From: Glandiceps talaboti
Lineage: Eukaryota; Hemichordata; Enteropneusta; Spengelidae
NCBI RefSeq assembly: GCF_964340395.1
Contig: NC_135550.1
Coordinates: 30,646,676 to 30,710,675 of the forward strand
Length of the DNA stretch: 64,000 bases
Reading direction: 5' to 3'
Under the pieces are notes generated by a model. The model saw only the letters and a program-made list of their open reading frames with translations. It had not been told where the DNA came from and made no database searches. Shown one piece after another: positions 44,025-59,000 of this stretch; position 1 is the stretch's first letter; each line of letters starts with the position of its first letter. A program made the translations under genes and the position numbers.

Positions 44025-47000
44025 TATCTATTATTTATTTATCTACAGTAAATGAAAACAAAACAGCTTGAATTTTCTTCTAGTTTCATACCTCAGGAGG
44101 CATTATCAAGAAGTTTACTATTGATATATAATATATGACCCATATTTCAATAGTTTCATTTTCCAAACATCTAATTATCTCAATTGATCTGTTTTCCTAG
44201 ATATCATGAAATAACTATAAGTGATTAGATATAAATCACACTACAACACATTGCTATAAACACTGCTTACCAAGCTGATCTTCACAAGCTCCAGTGACAG
44301 TACCATAAATCTCAAATCCAGAGAGGGATAAGTAGTGTGTCTGTCCACTGGCATTCTTTCCCATTTGTTGTAATCGTATGTGTCTCCATCCTTGCTTCTC
44401 TTCTTGTACATTCTCAATGGGCCATGTGGCTGTTGACCTGTTACATAAAACACATCAAATTAATCTCTCTGTATCGCTGTTTTCGGATTTGCACATTTTC
44501 AATACATTATCTATATGATAGAGTTCAAATAATTTTCACTTCCTCGAAACGTTATTTTTGGCCCACCACTTTTCTTTGCTATTGTGTTATTGCAGTGGGC
44601 ACAATGCTTGTCAACATCTGAATGTTTAGCAATTGTCATTATTATAGATAAATACAAAATATAACTAATATGTATATACAACTTATAAGCAGTAAATTTT
44701 CAATGTCGGTGTAGCTGATTCTAACACAGATACATCAAGAAATATTTTACACTTGCTCAACAGTTTGACCAAGTGTGGATTAATTACACACAACAACAAG
44801 TTCAGAAGACCACACAGAAATAAATGATATATATATATTGAGTTCAAAATGATATCAGCCCCAGTTGCTTTATCATATACCTACCCTGGTTCATTGAGTG
44901 AACAGTCATCAGTATGGGTATAAAGAGTTGTCCAGTTATGACCATCTTTGGAGACTTGGAATAACCAATTCCTCAATGCTGATCTACCATAGCCACGTGC
45001 ATGACGTAAAGTGTACCCTGATGGAATAACCCATAAACCAAGATCTACTGCAAACCATGCATTCCTGTTGGAAGAAAGTAACCAATATCATAAATAAATT
45101 CATTTGTGAAATTCTACCAGAAATGCATGTACTTTAGTCAGACAACATAACAATATATTTACATATACATGTACTTACATTAATAAAATTCAAGGCTTCA
45201 AGGATGAAGAATTGTCCTAACTCCTGACACAAGAGGCCCAGAGAGAAGATTTTATTCGTTCACATCTTTGAAATCACTTCAAAGATGAAGCAATAGTATT
45301 CAATGTGCATTTTACCCCAGATTAAGAGTGAGGTGAAAGCCTATACACCTATTACACAAATGGAGGGCTAGGGCTGAGTCTGGAACATAATTAAACAGGT
45401 ATGAGTCACTTACTTGTCATCATTTGTATGGCAGTTTAGTGCTGATGCATCTCTACTCAGCATATCTTCTAGTCTTCCATAGGGTAGATTTCTACCTTCA
45501 GATGAACTGATAGCTACTAATCCATACTGTCCAGGATTCACCCACTCATATGCTGACCTGTAGAATCAAAGATGGAATCTAAGTTCCTCATCTACAAATG
45601 TGTAAATCAGTTGACAAAATATCATCCAATATCAAAGGTCAAAGAAAACCTACCACTGTACAGGTTGCTATTGATATAAACATTTCACAGGATGAGATGG
45701 TCTCTATAACCAGAAATGTTGTCAAAGTAGAAAGAATTACATGAGACATCACATGCATACTACAATACTAAATTAGTTGCCATCACTTCAAATCAAAAGT
45801 TTACCCTTCAACGGAACTCCCACAGTAGATAAAGAAAACAATCATTTATCTTTGAGATACTTGGCAGATAGAGTAGATTAGACATCATCCTCTTCTTGTA
45901 CCCCCATCCCTCCACATTCCCAAAGTAATGACAAAAGAAAATAAGAGATCTGTGACTTACTTTGCATTTGTTCCTACCCAGTAAATAATACCATTCTCAT
46001 CAAAGTCTCGTTGATGACGGAAAATGAGGGCAGGTCCTTCTTTGGCACGTTTCACAAAAGTAAATGACGTCCTATCAAAGTCATACCACTGCTTTGCAAC
46101 CTGTGAAGACATAACCAAACATCAAATACATACAGCAATCTTTCCTCCAGCTTTCTTGGTTGAAACTGGAGTATCACACACAAGTGAATCAATGCAGATC
46201 AAAACATATCGATGTACTCATTTTTATTTTGAATATTTTTTAGACATTGAAAACAATTTTTAAATTAAATTTTGAACTTATCAGCAAGATTATCTGAGGC
46301 ATTGGTACACTATCAATAGTTTTATACCTACCATTTTCAATAGATATCTCTCCAAAGTTCCTACAGTAGTTAATGGTTCCATCTTCAGAGTTCTACCCGT
46401 CCTTTCTATCAGAGCCATTTCACCTGATGCTCTCTCCAGTCGAAACCTGAGTCTTCTCGTTAATACCTTACAATGACAAAACAAAATCAATGGTTACACA
46501 GATGTAATATTTTAGCATGGCATGATTAATTTCAATCCTAACAGTGATAATGTACATCACTTGTATAAAAAAGTGATGAAAGATTTTGACAAAGTTGACC
46601 TGTGGTAATAATAAACATTACTTTTCTGACAAGTATTTACCAATATGCTACAAAATAGAAGAGATGTTATTTTGTCAAGAACTGATTTCATTGATATGAA
46701 GTCTGTCACTGTCCAGACAGTAGCTACAAGTGTAAATCTCTAATACATAATGAGTGTAACAGCATTTAGTACAATGTCACAATAAGGGTTTCATCTTCAT
46801 TTTACACTCAACATCAATCAGAGCTTTCCATTTTTTTATGCAATAACCTAAATTTCCTTTGTTCAAATGTGTGTGACCCATGATATAGTCATAATGAATG
46901 TAACAGTACAGTACAATGTCAGCATTCATAAGCTCAAAGTCTGATCTTTATACAGGACTATAAGCAACATGGGGTGTATTACCAATTTCATTCCATCATT

Positions 47001-50000
47001 ATCATCACACTCCACTCACCTGTATTCCATATCCAGAGCCTGGGGCATCATAAAGAAACAAAGGTAACTTCTCTATGGATTCTAATGCTGCTACTAGTTT
47101 ACGAACTAACATGACAGAAGGTTGAGTTGTGTTGTCATCCTCATCACTGTCACGGAAAGCTCCTTTGAAAACACCAATTCTTTCTATGATTCTGTTGTTA
47201 CAACATGCTTCATCATAAGTCTGGAAAGGAACAATGTAAAGTTGTATCATTACAAGATGTGAAGTGTTAGCAGTCATCTGACTTCAGACAAAACACAGCA
47301 AAAATTCATGGCTGCAACCTTTATTTTGCTTAGCAAATATAATATGGTTACATTTTCCTTACCTAATACACCAATTCAAACTGTTTGCATTCAGTATCCC
47401 TTAAGCATACAATTCATATATTCAAACTCCAAATTTTGTATTTTATCAATTCATAATAGGATACATATTGATGAACAATTTTCACTGTAAGTTCACATAG
47501 GTTTGTGTAAAGCAATTCATAAGAACTTTCCTTCCATCTGGACAAAACACTATGTCTGTTCCACCTGCCTGACATGCTGTGGAAAAGGTTGTTCAATGTT
47601 TTTTCTTTCAAAAATGATTTCTCTGATGGTATAATCTGTATAATGCTGATAATAAACTAAACATAAACTTACATTATTTAAACATCTGAGTAGTGCCTGC
47701 ACCAATCCACTACTGTGTAATTCATAAGCTGACAATGTATTCTCATCCTTTAGTAGTAACGTCAAGGATTCTAACGCTGTCTTCATCTGGTCTGTCCAAC
47801 TCAATTCACCTTCACTAGCCTGTGTAGACAAATGAAGATTGTGATCAAATAAAATATTGACAAGTAATAGGACGGGTATGAGTTGCACCATCACATTTCA
47901 AAATAAAGGTCTTTGTCTGGTCTGCCTGCACTCACTATATTAGACTAAAAAAATATTGTTGAACAATAAAGTTTCTATTTCTTTACAATTGAAGAACTTT
48001 CCATGGACTGAACTCATTCATGAGCTAGAACCTGATTTCTCTGCAAACAGTTGGTTCACTTTTGTCAAAAATACTTCTGTGCTTTTTACCAAATATCCAG
48101 TTCATGACAATGTCTCTGTGATATTTGACAGAAATGTGGAACTAACAATCTTCCATCTCCATTTAAACAACCCAATTCTTACCTTCAATGGATTATTATG
48201 TGAATCACAAGCTGCTTCCAACTGACATACTATGGATTTCAGTTTAGATACAACATCACGTGGCGAGGCTTGAGCTGCTCGGAAATATTTCTCATATAAT
48301 TCTTGTCCTAATTGCTTCACCTAGATTCAGAAGAACAAAACAGATTACATTAGATAGACATCAAATTACCATGACTGTATACTGCAAATGTCCAAAACAA
48401 AACAGACAAGAAGGTAACATCTACTGATGTTGACAAAACATACACAAAAGAACAAACAGTATGTAATCCTGGAACCCATTATACTCCTTTACACACATTT
48501 GTTTTAAAGAATGAACAAATCACTAACACCAATACTTGATAACATACTCTACATGACATATCCTAGAATTTCAAAATCAAAATGCTACATGTATTAAATT
48601 TCAACAATCACTATCTTGTACAAGTACTTGTCACACTGGGTCATCTTCATCTTCATTCAATACAGACACATACATTTCAATTTCCCTTTATTTACAAATT
48701 CAAATGTCTGGCAGCCAGTGGTATATATCATACAGAAATACTAACAACATAATTTATTGACAATTTACCTTTTGTTTGACAGCTTCAATCTTGGATCTCA
48801 GTCGTTTACCTCTCTTTCCACTCCATCCTGTAGAGAATTCAGGTCCTAGTGAGGTTTCAGCAGTGAAGGAGTGTTTAGTTCCTCTGTTAGACTCAAACAC
48901 AAAACCTGGTAGCTCTTCACGAAGAATGGTTGCTTGCTGTGGATGGAAAGAAGTTCAAAAAGTTAATTCACCTCTCTTAAAATTGAGTTCAAAACCTATT
49001 TTATAGGAACACACAAAGACAGAATGAAGTTAATGTTTTGGTGAAATATTGAGAACACAGGAAACACAGTAATGCGATAACACATAGCATGACGCACATG
49101 TTATTAAATTCATACTAAAAAAATCAATGAATGCATTATCAAATTGTTCACCTTATCATATCTGAAATTCTTTACATAAATACTTGCCTGTTGGCCATCA
49201 GAGTTATGTATTGTAAGTTCACCATCTTTACGACATGCTAGTGTCCAGTTTCCAACCATTAATTTAGCAGGCCCTGGTGATGACAATATTGGCTGACTCG
49301 ATGTACCAGGTTTAACCTGACCTCTAGCTCTTTGAAGCTTTTCCAAAAATTCACCTCTGCTTTCTGTAAGAAAACGTATCAAAGTATGAACTAGGGTTGA
49401 ATCATAATTAAGCAAAGTGAGGCTAATGGTAGCACACTAAATTAGAAACATTCAACTCTCTATCCCAGAAGGGCAATGATTGAGGGATCTTAGACTTTTT
49501 ATCAAATGTATACATCATGTGCCATTGTTCATCTGGTGAATATTGTTATGAAATTCAAATGTCACACAATATAGTAACATAAACAATACACTAGTTATTC
49601 ATGTACCTTGACTCCTTTCTATAGTACATCATTATATTGATTTCTTCAATAGCATGACACACAACATTCCATTTTACCAGCTGATTGGCCAATATACCAT
49701 GAAGTTTAAAGATCACACAGTTTTCTACAATAGTATTCAAATCGATATTATTACTTTGAATCTCCTATATATCTTCTTCCACATCCTTAAAATACAGTAC
49801 CTGACATGTAAACAACCCTTATTAATCTACAAAAGTGGACATTCTAGACTATTTTCCTACCTGAGCTATCTGATCCACCTTCTGGACTACCACTAGAGTA
49901 CATGGTAGCTAACTTTCCATCCAGGATAAATCGGAACCATCCATTGCTGCCGTTAGATAATTCCAGAGCTGCGGCATCACTCCATATATACAAACAGTCT

Positions 50001-53000
50001 CTACCTCTAGCTAGACACCATTCTCTCCAGTGGTATGGTTTACCTTGTAGGATGTCTTTAGAATCTTCTAGCTGTGGCTCATCTTCTTCCTGTGGAATAA
50101 TTAACATAAAACTTGCATAACAATATGAAAAGCACCTCAGAATTTCCACTTAATTTAGGTCAGAAGATTACTAATAATTTCTAAATCTTTTTTTTTTACT
50201 TTTGTACTTTAGCTACACTCCTGAATGTATGCTATACACTGTTATACTTGATTATGGTAAAACAGATTTTACTTGACAGTGATCTTTACTAGTGTCGGTG
50301 ATAATGAAACATGACAGCCTAACAGGTATATTATCTTCAGAAGACTTCTTTGCAAGCATGTCCATTTTCATAGATCTGGTTAGACAGGAGGAATGCATGA
50401 AAAAATCCCTTGTAGCAGCTGTTTGATTGCCTCCTAGATCTGACACAAACCTCATATATCTAACATAAAATGTTTGAAGGCTCTTACCTCTTTGGCTATG
50501 GCACCTTCTTCAAGTTCTTCAGGTGGTCCAGCCAAATTAAATACTTTGCTAATAACACCTAATCTGGCAAAATGCACTGTAAATATATCATGTCCCTTCT
50601 TCATTAAATCATCAATGATTTGTAATGCTGTCAAGTGACCATCATCATCATCCTGAAAACAACAACAAACTCATTTCAAAACAGATGAACATCACTCCTT
50701 TGTCAGAGAGAATCAACAAATGACAACCTACCAGTTTATGATTTGTTCTATTTTATAGTGGATGTACTGTGGTATGTTACTATCGTGGTGTTCAAACAGT
50801 ACACATGCATAGGCAAGTCAAAACTGCATATGCTCATAAAATGAAGAGCATCACTAGTAATAATTTCAATATTTTAATATACAAACAAACAGTGACTCTA
50901 TTCTAGGTATCTAGACTGTCAACTTATCTTTGATATTCTGTCTATAAAATTTCCACAAAACCATATATTTCGAACCAAAATATTTTTCAAGAGGACTCTT
51001 CTTCAGTGAGTCACTAATATTGTCGGTGTTGAAAGCCATTGATGAAACCAATTGAATCATAAACTGACTTTTATAACAACAAATAGTTTTAGTTTTACAC
51101 GTTTGATCATGTTCAAATCATGATGTATATCAAAATTTACAATGGACACATACAATCAATACATGTCCAAAATTTCCCTGGGTATAATTGCCAGCTTCAG
51201 TATTTGTAGACAATATAGAGATGAATGTTACTTACATCATGATCAAGTACAATAGCTAGAACTTCAACCAGGACTGAGGTAAAATTGTAACCAGTTCCTT
51301 CCCCTTCACACACTTCCACTAGGAGGGGAGGTGCGATGTAGTGGACCATCTTACGAATTAAAGCAAGGGTAGCTTTCCTGTAACATACAAGAATACATGG
51401 GTTAGCAATGTTTACAAAAGTACAATTTTATATCCATGTTGATGTGAGCATGTTCTGAACCTGCCTCAAACCCCTCCCTATCAGTAAGCACATCTACAAA
51501 ACAATTGTGTATCAATAACGTAATAAGCCATTTTTTGTCTCACTGCAGATCTCACAAGATCCCGTGCGAGACATTTCATCCTTAGCAGCCAGGTGAGGGT
51601 GGTCAAGCTGATAGTGTCAAACACTTAGCAACACTATTGTTCTCAATGTCATCGCACATGGCCACAGTGTAAAGCTTGACCGCGATCATGTTTGACAACC
51701 GTTGTTGCTAGGCATATTTGCATATTCGCAATATCTGCAACGAGACATAAAATCCCTAATTGCTAGTTTAGAAAAGTTGTTCACTTGTAGGTATTCTACA
51801 CAATGCATCCTGGAAATGTACTGGAATAGTTTGTAACACTAAAACAGTCTCATTACATTTTTGACATTCTCAACAACTCATTGATAGTATGTAACACATA
51901 CCTAACAGAAGGCAACATGGTGTTCTGGTAAACCTGAGCAAAGATAGGCAGTAGTTTTCTCAGGTAGATAGGTGCCATCTCTGGATCTCCCTTTGGTTCA
52001 TCATCTTCTGGTTCTGTCTCAGGTTTCTTTGTACTCTCCTCTGTAGTGGAAGTTCTATCAGTTGTAGCTGATACTGGTACCATCCATTCACCTGATGAAA
52101 GAAAGTCAAAGTGTGATTTACACTATACTGAGATTCTACCTTTCTGTAGTTACATTGGAATCACATGAGATAGCGTTTATCTAGGTAGTCAACAACGTAA
52201 CTTTGCCTGTCTGCTATAAATCTTCAACTGTATACATGAAAGTGTAAGTGAAGGGCTTTACAGGGTGTGCCTAACATATTATAGGATGCACACAACAGTT
52301 TCTCAGTCAGAACTAAAGTTGATCAAGTTATCATTGCTGTGAATAATGACAGTTGCTAGAAATTGATGAGGCCAGGCCATCCAATATCATAATTTCTGAA
52401 ATTCCACTGTAAGTAAACCTCATCACAATTATGAATCACTAATCTGAGGTGCAACATGATCAGATCAAAACATCTCACCAATTTCTGGAGCATGAAATAT
52501 TAAATATAGCAAGTCAAGACACCTACTTTCCTGTATTCAAATGTAATGTCACTGAGCCAAGATCAAAGAATAGTAACAACAAAGAAAAGATAGAAATCTA
52601 TACTTGACATCTTCATAATATTTTACCATTATTAGTAAATCTTTTGAAAAATTGGCAGTCAGTGTTAAAATCTATGGTATGATAAGAGGCCACCATAAAT
52701 ATATACTGCCCTCACTGACCTGGTGATTGGAGAATCTGAACGACCTCCCTGTGACCTTCATCACTTCTTTCTCGGGCTTTCTCCAGTGGTGTTTTGCCAT
52801 CTTCATCTCGAAGATCAGGATTAGCACCATGTCTTAGTAAGGTCTGACAGATTATGCAAATAAATCATAATAATCAAAACATCATGCATGGAAATTCAGC
52901 TTCATTATTCACTAATAACCAGTCACCAGGTCTCACTGTTCAGTTAATTACAACATTTAAAAACTCTACTCTGGAAACTATGTTTTAATGATTTACAGAA

Positions 53001-56000
53001 CCTAGGTGAGGTTTTACTTTAGGGTAAAATATTTTATTGAAAGTCTGATAATATGATACTAAAAACACAGAAAATGCTTATCAGTTCATTGCTGATTTCA
53101 TTTTTATTCAAATAACAAGTTAACTGATTGTTTGGGGAAAAACCATTCCACAACTATCACCTTACCTTGGCAACTTGTGGCCTACCAAAGCAGGCTGCAT
53201 AGTGTAATGAAGATGACCTTTGACCTCTGTTGACATCAGCACCTCTCTCACAAAGAAATTCAACCTTGAGGAGAGATAGGATATGATGATAACATCATTG
53301 TTGTATCTGTTTTTATTCCAAACAATGGCCTTCCTCAAACATTACATAAAACTAACACTGAAACAATATCTGAAGGTTATCTACACATTACACATACATA
53401 ATGAGGGAGACACATTGGGGATTTGTTTACTACAAGGTGAGTGAATGTTTATATGGTACAGGTATTACTGCCTTGCAATACAATAATCAATACAGGTAGG
53501 TCATGCAAACATCTATGAATGGGAAAATGAATGAACACTGGAATTTCATAAAGGTCAATAGAACTGGATATTCCTGTTTATACAGGAATGTCTTACAATA
53601 CAATACAAGGCTCTTCATATTTTGTACTTTTAAGGAGATTTTCTACATTCCTTCATGTTTGTAAAATGGGGACAACTTAATATTAAACTCTACAACTCTT
53701 ACTGAGAAGGCAAAACAATGTAACTTTATAAGAAAATACTGACATATTTTCTAAATTCTGTACTCTCCCTAGAAAATTGGACATATTTTGGGAAATCCGA
53801 ATATTAACAAAAGAATATATTATGTTGAGTTTTAAGAAATCACCAATTACTCAATAAAAGCCTGGGGAATGATTGACTCATCTTCCCTTTTTTTTTCCCA
53901 CTCTTTGTTACAGACAATATAATGATAAACTGTACTACAGCATGATGACTATCATTTTAGATAAAAAAAAAGAACCTGAGGCTGAACAGATTGACGTTAT
54001 CTGTGAGAAAACTATATATAGGTAGGTATATGCAATGATATTCACTTCAAGTAACTTGATAAGCTGACCTCGACTTTAGAGAGATAACATTCTAACTGTG
54101 AACAATTCGACGACAATGGTGACCATTGAATTAAACTTGTCTATTTCCACTGACTGAAACAGTACTATGGGATTAATGTACATGAAATCAAATTTATTTG
54201 AAAGACTTGATTGGACATTTTTACAATAGAATATCCATGGACAGTAAACACTGGTAAGAAAATCTCCCTCACATCTTGAGTTCCTGTCTACCTCAATGTA
54301 GGATATCTAAAAAAATCCCTGTATTACCTAGAATTTGACCAAGCACTTTGAGTGTTTTATCAAGAGATTTTACAATAGAATATTTATTAATCAGATATGT
54401 GAAGACCCTGGTAAGAAAATCTCCCACACAGTGATTCATCTGAGTTCCTTCCTACCACAATGTAGGGCATCTAAAACCTTTGTATTACCAAGAACTTGAC
54501 CTTGTACTTTAGGTGATTTGTCACGAGATGAATAACACAGCCATTGATATTAATCAGATCAAATGAAAATAACCAAATACATGGTAACTAGATAAATCCT
54601 AAGGTCAAGGTGATACATACCATTTCCTGAGTTCCAAATGCTGAAGCCCAGTTAAGAAGTGTTTGTCCTACATCATCCATGTAATTAACTTCAAAAGCTA
54701 AGTGAAAGAACATACCAATATACAATGAATGAATAATTAATTAATTACTGAACATATAAATAAAAGTAGAGTATTCTGAGATGTAAATTATCATAATTAT
54801 CAGAACTTTTCCAAACTTACATTTTCTGAACCATGACAATGCAATCTGAAGCTAAAGAGAGGACTGATTTGTAAACTCACTTATCATTTTTTCTGATAGT
54901 ATGTCCTTGTACAATTATTTTTAGTGCATATTTTGTCCCTCTGAATAAATTTTTACAGTAATTTAATATATTATGGTACTATTGTATTTGAATAAAATTA
55001 TATTACAAAATTACTATCATTATTATTATAATTTGAATTATTAAGACTATGGTAAAATAAGTTTGATTCAAAGGTAGCAGAGTTTCAGTACAAAATTTCT
55101 ATTAAGAGAGGTCTTTATTGTGATTACATTTTTGTAGGGATGCTGTAAAGAAATTAGAAGAACCAGAACAATACGCCTCTATGACATTGGCTGCAAATCA
55201 TTGCCTGGTGTTAGTCTCTTTATTTCTACAAGTCCCTCTCTGCCATGATTTGTATGCAAGTCTTTCTGTGGGAATGCTGTGAACTAGGCAATATGTTCTT
55301 GACATATCTGTTATTTTGCTTGTACAAGATATCATACAGTTAAGTCAGCATACACATTTATCCTTTTTAATCTTAACCCAGACACAACATTCCCATAATC
55401 TTTTCAATGACATTGTGATAAAATTCAAACTTTGCCCCAAAAAATTAACACCTAGCAAAATATTGATAGATATTTCTGCCTACCCATTTGAATTGACTTA
55501 CTTCCTGTATCAACAGCATCAATAAGTGCATCTGTATCTTTACTACGGATACAATCTATCAACTGTCGATGAGACCGTTCTCCTGAGCTGTCAAGACGAC
55601 GTAAACCTGGTATACTACGTGAACCAGACCCTACATTGGATTTAGGCAGGGCCTTACGACCCTCAAATAACAGCACCAATAGGAGATCAACAAGACGCAT
55701 TGTATCAAGCACACATCTGTCAATCAATGTAAATAAGAATACAGAATCAGAATTACTAAATAAAAAAGAACACACATATATCAAAATATCTATCCTGAAG
55801 AAAATGTCAACATCATTTAAAATTAAGTATATCACAAGGACATGGAGAACTCATATTAATATTTTAATACTAGCAATGATCGATGTCTGAACTCTGGTGT
55901 CAACGTGGACAGTTGTATTTGTTTCATTCTCACAAGAGAACCATATGGATGTTTTTTCTTTGTTTCTTAACACCAGCACAAAATATAAATACATCAAGAC

Positions 56001-59000
56001 TGCAAAATACAAAAGCTTGACAAGTAAAATGTGATGGTAGAGTTATCAATGCAACTTAATTAACATATTCACACATACGTTAAGAAAATTGTATTTTTGA
56101 ATGTACAATATTTCAATATTGGCACTAGCCACATAAGTAAAACTTTAAAATCAATCCTATTAGCATAATTGTTATTATTAAGATCGCCTACCAAATGATA
56201 AATTGAATTGGATGAGTCATGTAACTTTTATCAAGTATTCTGTTCCTTCAGTTCTATACACCTCTAGCACTTTAATGGCTAAATACATAAATTTACATAC
56301 CTTTCATCTCCTTGTAAAGCTTTTTCTATTGCTTCTGGTAATTCTGACCTAAGTAAATCCTGCAACAAAACGGAAAGTAAACAAAATTTATAAAAACAAG
56401 TGTAGGATATCACTTCATCTTGCGATTCAATTCTGTGATATTTAAATTAATTTTGAGAGAATAATGCATCTATAATATAAATCATAGGAGTAATTTAATA
56501 TTTTGATTTTATCATGATTGATGTGATTCTGTATTAATACAAAGACAAGGTACGAGTTGAAATATCTGAACACTGTGATGTTAAAGGGGAGAAAGGAAGA
56601 CTGCAGGAAATGTATTCATCTAAACTTATTAGGATTGCACTCGATAATGCCGCGGTGTTATTTAAAAGATTTTATTGTGAGTACTTGTATGTTATTTCCA
56701 TGGTTTCATTGCAGGCACGTACTTGTATTTTATTTTCAAGATTTCATTGTAGGCATTTAAAATTCTACATTTTCATTTCTATGGCTTCATTGTGGGTCAT
56801 CATATTTTATTTCCCCGACTCTAAAGGGGTAACCTTTGTTGAACGACAAATGGGTAACCTTTGTCAAACGACACTTTAACTTTAAAAGTCATTAGAAACA
56901 GAACTCTACATTTACCAAGAGTAGTATTTCATCTTTGAACTAAAGATACATTCTCAAAGGAAGGGAAGGACCACCAAACAGCTAATTGTCTGTTCCCGGC
57001 CCTCTCACCCCACCCCCAAGATCTAGTATGATGGTAAAATGATATTGCTTTCACTTACATGGGTCACTCCTGGGGAGCCCCTACACATAGTAGACAACAA
57101 GCTGATGATAGTTGATACATTAGGGTTGCTTTTAGCTTCTGGAGTGGCACCAGCAGCAACTCCTGGTGTACCTGTCTTTGCAGAAGCACCAAGAGGAACT
57201 GCACAACTAGAGAGACGAGACAGCAATTCATTCATAAGACCATGTTTGGCCAGAGGGGCTGGATCCACACCTCTACGGGTAAAACGATCAGCTAGTGATG
57301 CAAAACATCTCAATGCACCATCAGCAACCTGAGGAACAACAAAAGAAAACAAACAGATCTTTAAAAGAGAAACAGTTACATCAATAAATATTTAAAGAAT
57401 GTACTGTAACTGAATACTTGCACAAAATACACAAGATTTTGAATAGTATGAATCCTGGGGAAGGCCAAGATACAATCATATCAACATGAAAGGTTTTCCC
57501 AAATACACTAATAGAATTTGCCATTCCATTAGGTAATCAAGGATAGCATCTTATCAACATTTGCCAAGATTCCACCCTCTTCAATGAAACCACACTTCTT
57601 GTAACATAATAAACTAAAATAACTGAATGGCATCACCACAATACAAACACACACACCTACAAACTGGAATTGAAAATTTCTCCCATAGTGAGTTTGTAAA
57701 TTGAAAGTGACAGAACAGCATTAAGTAATCACAGTATACTTAAACAGTATGATTTACAGGCTTTCTACTTCTTCTACAATCATTCAAAAGTTACATTAGG
57801 TAAAGCTGAATCATTAATCCATTGGGGATTGCGGAGTGAAAAGGCTAAGCTTACACACAATCTCAAACATCCACTTCAAATCCTGTATCCACAGTCTAGG
57901 TTTACAGATGTCTGCATTAAAACTACTTAATGCATAATTTCAGAGATACAGATTCTTACTGCATTAGAAATTTAAAAGGTCAACATTGTGCCTTTGTAAT
58001 ATATACCATGATGACATACATACTTTTCCTTGCATTTTATTTTCCATATTTTCCCAGTTGTACCTCCCGTTCAATATTAGACCCTTATAAGTACATCAAA
58101 TTTCATTTTGCTGGACAACAAAGATACTCCGATAATTATAACCCCTGATTTAAGGTCCCTCACTATTTTTTTTTTTTAAATCAAATATTTCTGTACATCT
58201 CAACCTCTTTGAATTTAGAATATAACAGAAATCCCTGAAATAAAATTTGTAACAATAGGTATCATCATACTCCATATTTTGTCTACTAGTCAAAACAATT
58301 GCAGTCTTATTCATTGCTGTTAGTAATCTCATAATTCAGTTGTAAATAAGTACAAAATAGCTGTAATATTCAACTAGTTTTGCACCCAAGTAGACTTTTT
58401 CAAGAAATCTGAATGGATTTAATCTGATTATGAACTCTTTGGGAGGTATATCTACCAAGGTCGCACACATTGTGCTCAATATAACAGCTTTGTTACATCA
58501 ATTATTTACAATCCTGATATTTCCATATTTTTGATTGGTTTAAAATCTGATGTATATATGCAAGAAAAGTTCCATTTTCTACATATTGATATAAGCTTAT
58601 AAGCTAAACAAATTTGGAGGTGAAATATCTAACACAGTGAGGTATAATTTTCAATCATGGCCACATCTCTAGTATTTGACATAACAGCTGAAGGTTTACA
58701 CAACATCACATCTGTAGTTTACAATATTGTAAATTATTACGTTTGTCATATATATTTTTAACAAATTATTTTTCACTAATATTATTGCTTTCAGACTAAA
58801 ACCATGGAACTATTTTAAATTCAAGTAATAAATACCATGACCTTTGACACTATAAAGTATTATGGGATAGTGCACTCTGGATTATACATGTACATAATGA
58901 GGTAGTCAACAGTCATAACATGTCATGAATGATGAAAATTAAAATATCAATTTATATATTGTAAAATTATCTATTACCATCTGAAAACAACGAGAACATG

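Larger units (their letters stand above)
44438..55501 (-). other. HECTD1 introns of the middle third
   Basis: Introns of 0.1-1.4 kb with GT-AG borders, apart from the GC donor noted. Two repeat-like segments stand out, at 51533-51752 and 54215-54535. Otherwise there are simple AT-rich stretches and no additional coding sequence. Confidence 0.6.
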
